Positions 58,088 through 64,000 of a stretch of DNA of 64,000 nt are shown piece by piece; the stretch's first letter is position 1, and every line of letters starts with the position of its first letter. The position numbers were made by a program, and so were the translations under genes. Below the pieces are notes generated by a model. That model saw only the letters and a list, made by a program, of their open reading frames with translations, was not told where the DNA came from and made no database searches. Source of the DNA: a bacterium (GTDB taxonomy: Bacteria > Bacillota > Bacilli > Lactobacillales > Streptococcaceae); NCBI GenBank assembly GCA_905221325.1, contig CAJNCS010000003.1:124001-188000 (forward strand), written 5' to 3'.

Positions 58088-59881
58088 ATGTACAATTCAT
58101 TTTCTGATATTCCAACTGTAAAAGACGAATTTATGATTGACAAATACATTCTTGGGTTATCAAATTTTATTACTGGATGCGAAACTCCTTTAACACTAGC
58201 TATTCAAGGCGATTGGGGAACCGGAAAAACCAGCATCATGTATCAAGTTGAAGAAAAGCTTAAAGAAAAATCGTCAAGTAATTCAAAAAGAAAAATTAAA
58301 ACAATATTTTTTAATACTTGGCAATATTCACAATTTGATATGGATAAGGATTTAGCAGTCACGTTAATTACAGATTTAATTGATGAATTAGAAGTAACTG
58401 ATGTAGATAAAAGAGAGAACTTTAAAAAATCTTTGGCAGTTATTACAAAAAGTATGGAATATCTAAAACTAGATTTTGGTCTCTTAAACATTGAAAAAAT
58501 TAATAATCAACTTCTAAAATTAATAAGCAATGAGGAAAAAGCTAATAATTTAAAAAATCTGAAACAAAATCTACAAAGTATCATTGATGACTTTGTTAAA
58601 GAAAATAATTATGAAAAGATAGTAATTTTCATTGATGACCTTGACAGATTGGTTCCAAAAAAAGCGATTGAATTCCTAGAAATTTTAAAACTTTTCTTAG
58701 ATTGCAGAAATTGTGTCTTTGTTTTAGCTATTGATTATAATGTTGTTTTAAGAGGAACAAAAAGTAAGTATGGTGATGATTTGGACAACGAAAAAGGAAA
58801 AGCTTTTTTTGAGAAAATAATTCAAGTGCCTTTTACTGTACCTGTTGCAAATTATCATATGGAGAACTTTGTTAAAGTTTCTTTGAAAAAAATTAATTTT
58901 TATTTTAATGATGACGTTACACAGAATGTAACTCAATTAATTAGAGACTCAATCGGAAATAATCCTCGCAGTGTTAACAGATTATTCAATTCTGTTAGCC
59001 TTTTAATGCATATTATAAATTCAAATAATGAGTTAGAAAATGATGACAAATTACTAATCATAGCTACAGTATGTTTTCAATTACGATTTGATGAAGCTTA
59101 TGACTATTTATTGACTTCATATAACAATAGTCCAGAAGATTCTGAAGAAACCAAATATTTTCTCATTGATTTACTTGAAAATTCATTTGAAATACCTGAC
59201 GATGCCGATTATAATTCTCTTGTGTCTCGCTATGGTATCTTTAGTTTTAAAAATCAAAAAGAGTTAGAATCTTTCAGAAAATTTTTTAATACTTTAAAAT
59301 TATTGCTTAAATATAATGTTGATAAATTAGAAGTTGAAGAGTTAGAAAATTTGATGAAAAGAATGAGTTTTTCAAATACAATTTCAACCGGAAACTTCGA
59401 TATAGATATAAATAAAACCTCAACTCAAAATCATTCACCGAATGAAGATGTGCAATTCGTTATTCGCAAATTATTTAATACACTGGTTAATACTAATCAT
59501 TTCGACCTTTCGAAACCAGAGTATTTTGGAAAAGAGAGGAAGGAAGAACGCGAAAAGCCAATTTCATTAGATTTTATAAAGATAGCTAATGAATATAATA
59601 TAGTTCGATTAACACAAGGAAAAGGACAAGGATTAAATATTTACTCTCAAAATAATAAATCGAACTCAATTTATATATCAGGTGATACTTATGGAAATAT
59701 AAATAATGATGGTATACAAATCTATGTTAATAAGAAACTAGTAGGAAAGATTAATAGAAACACCTATAAACATTTTAAAGCTAAAACGTTACGACAGAAT
59801 CTCCAAAAATATGACGAATTTGAAAAAACTTTTTTAAGTGATTTTTCAAGTCTCTTAGAGGATGCAAAAAAATATTTTTAA
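58088..59881 (+). CDS. KAP-family P-loop NTPase
   Basis: The 597-residue protein has the KAP NTPase core: Walker A GDWGTGKTS (residues 41-49), Walker B and following KAP signature IVIFIDDLDRLVPKKAIEFLE (about 178-198) and VFVLAIDYNVV. Residues NPRSVNRLFNSVSLL hold an arginine-finger-like site. The last ~110 residues form a separate beta-rich plus helical domain. No membrane helix interrupts the NTPase, unlike many KAP proteins. Bacterial KAP proteins include PifA, which aborts phage T7 growth. The gene is AT-rich with its own promoter, and ATG 58088 follows AAAGGA. Defence is inference. Confidence 0.8.
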   Translation: MYNSFSDIPTVKDEFMIDKYILGLSNFITGCETPLTLAIQGDWGTGKTSIMYQVEEKLKEKSSSNSKRKIKTIFFNTWQYSQFDMDKDLAVTLITDLIDELEVTDVDKRENFKKSLAVITKSMEYLKLDFGLLNIEKINNQLLKLISNEEKANNLKNLKQNLQSIIDDFVKENNYEKIVIFIDDLDRLVPKKAIEFLEILKLFLDCRNCVFVLAIDYNVVLRGTKSKYGDDLDNEKGKAFFEKIIQVPFTVPVANYHMENFVKVSLKKINFYFNDDVTQNVTQLIRDSIGNNPRSVNRLFNSVSLLMHIINSNNELENDDKLLIIATVCFQLRFDEAYDYLLTSYNNSPEDSEETKYFLIDLLENSFEIPDDADYNSLVSRYGIFSFKNQKELESFRKFFNTLKLLLKYNVDKLEVEELENLMKRMSFSNTISTGNFDIDINKTSTQNHSPNEDVQFVIRKLFNTLVNTNHFDLSKPEYFGKERKEEREKPISLDFIKIANEYNIVRLTQGKGQGLNIYSQNNKSNSIYISGDTYGNINNDGIQIYVNKKLVGKINRNTYKHFKAKTLRQNLQKYDEFEKTFLSDFSSLLEDAKKYF

Positions 59882-59961
59882 CTTTTTTAGTGCTTTTTGA
59901 TTTCACTAGTTGACTAAGAAATGCAATCTCATCATTGCGCATATTTTACAAAGTTTATTAT

Positions 59962-59990
59962 TTGTAGTTTCTCTAATATTGGTATATAAT
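59962..59990 (+). promoter_or_regulatory. Promoter of the gene at 60026
   Basis: TTGTAG (59962-59967) and TATAAT (59985-59990), 17-base spacing. Confidence 0.65.
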
Positions 59991-60025
59991 TTAATATAGA
60001 GTGATTTCTAGATAGGAGAGGGATA

Positions 60026-60337
60026 ATGGAATTAAAAGATTTTACTGAAAAAGAACAGGACATGATAAAGCAGGGACTGACAACTTCTGAAATTAGCGAT
60101 AAGGAAACCGCTGCGAAAATCCTTGCCCTAGTACCTCAGGAATGGATCAAACGCATTCCTTTTTTCGTGCGAAAACACGCTACAACTCGAACAATAAAGC
60201 GTATTTCTATCGAACATCCAGAGCTCTACGCAGTTGCCAATAGAAGTGGTGAAATCCCTGAAAAAGAGCGTGAAGAATTGCGCCAAATTATTACAGATAT
60301 TTTCCAAGAAAAAATGAATAAGCACAAGATTAAATAA
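60026..60337 (+). CDS. Small conserved-looking hypothetical protein
   Basis: A 103-residue soluble, mostly helical protein (KDFTEKEQDMIKQGLTT ... EEREELRQIITDIFQEKMNKH). I do not recognise a domain. It has its own promoter, a GAGAGGG ribosome site and a terminator, and base composition like core genes, which supports real expression. Confidence 0.7.
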   Translation: MELKDFTEKEQDMIKQGLTTSEISDKETAAKILALVPQEWIKRIPFFVRKHATTRTIKRISIEHPELYAVANRSGEIPEKEREELRQIITDIFQEKMNKHKIK

Positions 60338-60346
60338 TTTTGAGAG

Positions 60347-60371
60347 GAACTAAAAATTAGTTCCTTTTTTA
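60347..60371 (+). terminator. Terminator of the gene at 60026
   Basis: GGAACTAA pairs exactly with TTAGTTCC, then TTTTTT. Confidence 0.88.
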
Positions 60372-60456
60372 ATCGTTTTTAGTTGATTGGACTTTAACTT
60401 TTGGGTATTAATTTAACTATTCGCGAACAAAATTTAAGAAAATTTAAAAAAAGTAC

Positions 60457-60485
60457 TTTACAAGCTCTTGTAAACATGATATAGT
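60457..60485 (+). promoter_or_regulatory. Promoter of the structured RNA
   Basis: TTTACA (60457-60462) and TATAGT (60480-60485), spacing 17, with TG one base before the -10. The -35 lies in a perfect palindrome, TTTACAAG-CT-CTTGTAAA (60457-60474), which may be an operator. Confidence 0.78.
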
Positions 60486-60491
60486 TATAAG

Positions 60492-60820
60492 GCTTAGAAA
60501 ATGAGATGATGTTTTCTAGCAAATATAAACCCGAGTAAAAAATGCCTACGGACAGGCAGGGTTGAATGCCGAAGCGTGGTTGAAAAGCCACATTATTGAT
60601 AGGGTTAAAAGCCTACTTTTATAAGTTGATGTTAGGACGCTTGTCCTAATTCATAAATTTTAGTGTGGTGAAAGCACACGTCATCTTGTGAAACGATCAA
60701 TAAAGTACGTAATATTTGCTACTAGAGAGTTAGGAAACATCAGGAACAGACATACTCAACAGAAACCAAAATAAAAACGTCAGAAGATTGCAGAGCAGGT
60801 GAAAACCTGCTCTTTTTTCA
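60492..60820 (+). ncRNA. Structured RNA of about 330 bases, family not recognised
   Basis: The stretch between a good promoter and a strong terminator has no ORF but many exact complementary pairs. A 10-base closing helix joins TAGCAAATAT (60517-60526) and ATATTTGCTA (60712-60721). Inside it TTATTGAT (60593-60600) pairs with ATCAATAA (60696-60703). Local hairpins are AACCC/GGGTT enclosing TGCCT/AGGCA, GTGGTT-GAAA-AGCCAC (60576-60591), TTAGGAC-GCTT-GTCCTAA (60632-60649) and GTGTG/CACAC (60663-60679). It could be an independent RNA or a leader controlling speA by attenuation. Features of tmRNA, RNase P RNA and SRP RNA are absent. Confidence 0.7.
60793..60818 (+). terminator. Terminator ending the structured RNA, before speA
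   Basis: GAGCAGGT-GAAA-ACCTGCTC followed by TTTTTT. It lies 67 bases before the speA ATG with no obvious second promoter between them, so it may work as an attenuator. Confidence 0.92.
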
Positions 60821-60885
60821 TAAGTCAAGCTTTGGTCGCCTTCATTTTTTTAGGCGCTAAAAATATGGTAAAGGAGTATGTCTTG

Positions 60886-62343
60886 ATGAAGTTAGATCAG
60901 AACCAGGCCCCTATTTATGAAGGTCTGATTAAGTTACGAAAGAAAAGGATTGTTCCCTTTGATGTACCAGGTCATAAACGCGGACGGGGAAATCCAGAAC
61001 TTGTTGAATTGTTGGGAGAAAAATGTGTTGGCATTGATGTCAATTCTATGAAACCCTTGGATAATCTAGGCCATCCCATTTCGATTATTCGAGATGCAGA
61101 GGAGCTGGCTGCGGATGCTTTTGGAGCAGCGCATGCCTTTCTCATGATTGGTGGAACAACATCATCTGTTCAAACCATGATTCTTTCCACCTGCAAGGCT
61201 GGAGATAAGATTATTCTGCCGCGAAATGTTCACAAATCTGCTATCAATGCGCTGGTTTTATGTGGTGCCATTCCCATCTATATCGAGATGAGTGTAGATC
61301 CTAAAATTGGTATCGCTTTAGGTCTTGAAAATGACCGTGTTGCACAGGCTATCAAGGAACATCCGGATGCTAAAGCTATCCTAATCAACAATCCTACCTA
61401 CTATGGGATTTGTTCAGATCTCAAGGGTTTAACGGAAATGGCTCATGAAGCGGGCATGCTGGTTTTAGTAGATGAAGCTCATGGAGCGCATTTGCATTTT
61501 ACAGACAAATTGCCACTATCTGCTATGGACGCTGGCGCTGATATGGCGGCGGTCTCTATGCATAAGTCTGGTGGGAGTTTGACCCAGAGCTCCATCCTGC
61601 TTATCGGGGAGCGTATGAATCCTGAATATGTTCGACAGATCATTAACCTGGCCCAGTCTACATCTGCCTCTTACTTGTTGATGGCAAGTCTTGATATTTC
61701 ACGTCGCAATCTAGCTCTTCGTGGTAAAGAGTCTTTTGAGAAGGTTATTGAACTATCCGAGTATGCTCGTCGTGAAATCAATGCTATCGGTGGTTACTAT
61801 GCCTACTCAAAAGAGTTAATAGACGGTGTGTCGGTCTGTGATTTTGACGTGACCAAGCTGTCAGTCTACACTCAGGGTATTGGCTTAACAGGTATCGAAG
61901 TTTATGACCTCCTGCGAGACGAATATGATATTCAGATCGAGTTTGGCGATATTGGCAATATCTTGGCTTATATTTCCATCGGCGACCGCATCCAAGATAT
62001 AGAGCGTCTGGTCGGTGCTTTGGCTGATATTAAGAGACTCTATTCAAGAGATGGAAAGGACTTGATTGCTGGAGAATATATCCAACCAGAGTTAGTGCTG
62101 TCTCCTCAGGAAGCCTTCTATTCAGAGAGAAGAAGTTTGACCTTGGATGAGTCTGTTGGACAGGTCTGTGGGGAATTTGTCATGTGCTATCCTCCAGGGA
62201 TTCCAATCCTAGCACCAGGTGAACGTATTACACGAGAAATTGTGGATTATATCCTATTTGCCAAAGAACGTGGTTGCTCCCTCCAAGGGACGGAAGATCC
62301 AGAAGTCAATCACATCAACGTTATTGATAGAAAGGAGAACTAG
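60886..62343 (+). CDS. speA: Orn/Lys/Arg decarboxylase, probably arginine decarboxylase SpeA
   Basis: A 485-residue PLP enzyme of the aspartate-aminotransferase-fold decarboxylase group. PFDVPGHKRGRGNPE near the start, LVDEAHGAHLHF (PLP Asp/His) and VSMHKSGGSLTQSS (Schiff-base Lys) are diagnostic. Pneumococcal copies were first called lysine decarboxylase and later linked to arginine decarboxylation. It starts the polyamine operon with speE and lys1. ATG 60886 is taken because AAAGGAG lies 9 bases upstream; ATG 60865 would precede that site. Confidence 0.9.
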   Translation: MKLDQNQAPIYEGLIKLRKKRIVPFDVPGHKRGRGNPELVELLGEKCVGIDVNSMKPLDNLGHPISIIRDAEELAADAFGAAHAFLMIGGTTSSVQTMILSTCKAGDKIILPRNVHKSAINALVLCGAIPIYIEMSVDPKIGIALGLENDRVAQAIKEHPDAKAILINNPTYYGICSDLKGLTEMAHEAGMLVLVDEAHGAHLHFTDKLPLSAMDAGADMAAVSMHKSGGSLTQSSILLIGERMNPEYVRQIINLAQSTSASYLLMASLDISRRNLALRGKESFEKVIELSEYARREINAIGGYYAYSKELIDGVSVCDFDVTKLSVYTQGIGLTGIEVYDLLRDEYDIQIEFGDIGNILAYISIGDRIQDIERLVGALADIKRLYSRDGKDLIAGEYIQPELVLSPQEAFYSERRSLTLDESVGQVCGEFVMCYPPGIPILAPGERITREIVDYILFAKERGCSLQGTEDPEVNHINVIDRKEN

Positions 62344-63204
62344 ATGGATTTGTGGTTTTCTGAAGTTCATACTCCAGATGTGAAATTATCTTTGAGAACA
62401 GCTAAGCAACTCTACGCTGGAAAAAGTGAATGGCAGGATATAGAAGTATTAGATACTCCCGCTTTTGGGAAAATATTAATCTTAAATGGCCATGTCTTGT
62501 TTTCAGATGCAGATGATTTTGTCTACAATGAAATGACCGTCCACGTACCGATGGCTGTCCATCCCAATCCAAAGAAAGTCTTGGTTATAGGGGGTGGCGA
62601 CGGCGGAGTTGCCCAAGTATTAACACTCTATCCCGAACTGGAGCAAATTGATATCGTGGAACCAGATGAAATGCTTGTTGAGGTTTGTCGTGAGTATTTC
62701 CCAGACTTTGCTGCAGGGCTAGATGACCCTCGTGTTACGATTTATTATCAAAATGGACTGAGATTTTTGAGAAACTGTGAGGATGATTACGATATCATTA
62801 TCAACGATGCGACGGATCCATTTGGACATACGGAAGGGCTCTTTACCAAGGAATTTTATGGAAACAGTTACAGAGCTCTCAAAGAAGACGGTATCATGAT
62901 TTATCAGCATGGTAGTCCTTTCTTTGACGAAGATGAGTCAGCTTGCCGAAGCATGCACCGTAAGGTCAATCAAGCCTTTCCAATCAGTCGGGTTTATCAG
63001 GCGCACATCCCAACCAGTCCAGCTGGCTATTGGCTATTTGGATTTGCATCGAAAAAATACCACCCTGTTAAAGATTTTGATAAGGAAGGCTGGAAAAAAC
63101 GCCCGCTTTTCACAGAATACTACACTGCAAACTTACATGTGGGAGCCTTTATGTTGCCTAAGTATGTAGAAGACATTTTAGAAGAAGAGGAAGGGAAAAA
63201 ATGA
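62344..63204 (+). CDS. speE: Spermidine synthase
   Basis: The 286-residue aminopropyltransferase. VLVIGGGDGGVAQVL is the decarboxylated-SAM loop, DIVEPDEMLVEVCREYFP and YDIIINDATDPFGHTEGLFT carry the catalytic Asp residues. It begins directly after the speA stop, and its TGA overlaps the next ATG. Confidence 0.95.
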   Translation: MDLWFSEVHTPDVKLSLRTAKQLYAGKSEWQDIEVLDTPAFGKILILNGHVLFSDADDFVYNEMTVHVPMAVHPNPKKVLVIGGGDGGVAQVLTLYPELEQIDIVEPDEMLVEVCREYFPDFAAGLDDPRVTIYYQNGLRFLRNCEDDYDIIINDATDPFGHTEGLFTKEFYGNSYRALKEDGIMIYQHGSPFFDEDESACRSMHRKVNQAFPISRVYQAHIPTSPAGYWLFGFASKKYHPVKDFDKEGWKKRPLFTEYYTANLHVGAFMLPKYVEDILEEEEGKK

Positions 63205-64000
63205 GTCGTCTATTAGTTATCGGATGTGGGGGCGTTGCCCAAGTTGCTATTTCAAAGATTTGCCAAGATAGCGAAACATTTACAGAGATTATGATTGCTA
63301 GTCGTACAAAGTCAAAATGTGATGATTTGAAGGCTAAATTAGAAGGCAAAACAAGTACAAAGATTGAAACAGCTGCTCTTGATGCTGATAAGGTAGAAGA
63401 AGTGATTGCTTTGATTGAAAGCTACAAACCAGAAGCCGTTTTGAACGTAGCTTTACCATACCAAGACTTGACCATTATGGATGCTTGTTTGGCGACAGGT
63501 GTCCACTATATCGACACTGCTAACTATGAGGCTGAAGATACAGAAGATCCAGAATGGCGTGCCATCTACGAAAAACGCTGCAAGGAACTTGGTTTTACAG
63601 CCTACTTTGACTACTCATGGCAATGGGATTATCAGGAGAAATTCAAAGAAGCAGGTTTGACAGCTCTTCTTGGTTCTGGTTTTGACCCAGGTGTGACCAG
63701 TGTCTTTTCAGCTTATGCTCTGAAACACTATTTTGATGAGATCCACTATATCGATATTTTAGACTGTAATGGTGGTGACCACGGTTATCCGTTTGCGACT
63801 AACTTCAACCCAGAAATCAATCTACGCGAGGTTTCTGCGCCAGGTTCTTACTGGGAAGATGGAAAATGGGTAGAAGTCGAAGCAATGTCTATCAAGCGTG
63901 AGTACGATTTCCCTCAAGTTGGACAAAAAGACATGTATCTCCTTCACCATGAAGAAATTGAATCATTGGCTAAGAACATTCCTGGAGTCAAACGGATTCG
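63201..64000 (+). CDS. lys1: Saccharopine/carboxynorspermidine dehydrogenase family protein, partial
   Basis: About 266 residues are seen before the window ends. LLVIGCGGVAQVAISKI is the NADP Rossmann loop, and LGSGFDPGVTSVFSAYA and NGGDHGYPFATNFNPEINLREV are characteristic of Lys1/carboxynorspermidine synthases. In polyamine clusters it reduces the Schiff base of aspartate semialdehyde and a diamine to a carboxy-polyamine, for decarboxylation by NspC (expected just beyond the window). The start overlaps speE by four bases. Confidence 0.9.
   Translation, partial: MSRLLVIGCGGVAQVAISKICQDSETFTEIMIASRTKSKCDDLKAKLEGKTSTKIETAALDADKVEEVIALIESYKPEAVLNVALPYQDLTIMDACLATGVHYIDTANYEAEDTEDPEWRAIYEKRCKELGFTAYFDYSWQWDYQEKFKEAGLTALLGSGFDPGVTSVFSAYALKHYFDEIHYIDILDCNGGDHGYPFATNFNPEINLREVSAPGSYWEDGKWVEVEAMSIKREYDFPQVGQKDMYLLHHEEIESLAKNIPGVKRI

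Noticed and set aside
60433..60448. TTTAAG-AAAA-TTTAAA upstream of the structured RNA considered as a CiaR site
   Set aside because: The spacer is four rather than five bases and the second half is not TTAAG.
60492..60820. Identity of the structured RNA as tmRNA, RNase P RNA or SRP RNA
   Set aside because: No tRNA-like ends or tag frame, no GAGGAAAGTCC/P4 signature, and length and loops do not fit SRP RNA.

Overview
The window is chromosomal DNA of a mitis-group Streptococcus (S. mitis / S. oralis / S. infantis / S. pneumoniae relatives). The pointers are choline-teichoic-acid genes (tarIJ-licABC) behind a CiaR site, the divisome/segregation genes macP and rocS beside glmU, polyhistidine-triad (Pht) proteins with adcAII under AdcR-type operators, a preQ1-II riboswitch on queT, and extended -10 promoters (TGnTATAAT) throughout. 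Gene order matches blocks of the S. pneumoniae map joined differently. Only two pht genes are present, both next to adcAII, which points to a commensal relative rather than S. pneumoniae itself; the species cannot be fixed from this window alone.

Layout. 1-6.7 kb: GH25 lysozyme (partial), glmU-nudix-macP-mtnN operon, rocS, a DnaQ-type exonuclease, a membrane glycerophosphodiesterase, ybaB. 7.0-11.6 kb: tarI-tarJ-licA-licB-licC, which makes CDP-ribitol and CDP-choline for teichoic acid. 11.6-19.9 kb: a galactose/tagatose-6-phosphate regulon (gatABC PTS, lacX, lacABCD, lacR). In its middle lies a deletion scar: the first 119 codons of lacT run directly into the last ~60 codons of lacG, so lacF and lacE are missing from their expected position. 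20.0-23.6 kb: class Ib ribonucleotide reductase nrdHEF. 23.6-25.9 kb: an AT-rich accessory segment with one alpha/beta hydrolase. 25.9-35.0 kb: ptsHI, then pht, adcAII and phtE (zinc uptake).

35.0-39.6 kb: pepT, a ferrochelatase gene interrupted by one in-frame TAG, mscL, a GtrA-family gene, queT with its riboswitch, tRNA-Thr(GGT) and an asd-type small RNA. 39.6-52.4 kb: housekeeping genes asd, dapA, mnmE, a tautomerase, tdk-prfA-prmC-tsaC-GNAT, glyA, a nucleoid-associated protein, a Pmp23-like lysozyme-fold protein, a DUF1002 protein and rlmCD. 52.4-60.4 kb: a mixed accessory region with an AT-rich orphan, a lipid kinase, a nucleotidyltransferase-like protein, a GH13 amylase, a DUF4300 lipoprotein, a small ORF that has lost its start codon, a KAP-family P-loop NTPase and a small conserved hypothetical. 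60.4-64 kb: an approximately 330-nt, strongly structured RNA with its own promoter and terminator, then the polyamine operon speA-speE-lys1 (last gene cut by the window end).

How the parts work together: galactose entering through GatABC is oxidised via the tagatose-6-phosphate pathway (LacAB, LacC, LacD) under LacR and catabolite control. The Pht/AdcAII block captures zinc and is switched by AdcR boxes. SpeA, SpeE and Lys1 form a spermidine-type pathway. The best candidates for something undescribed are the structured RNA at 60.49-60.82 kb and, less strongly, the lone KAP NTPase. The lac scar, the hemH nonsense codon and the start-less small ORF are clear signs of gene decay. No CRISPR array, insertion sequence, prophage or rRNA operon was seen.
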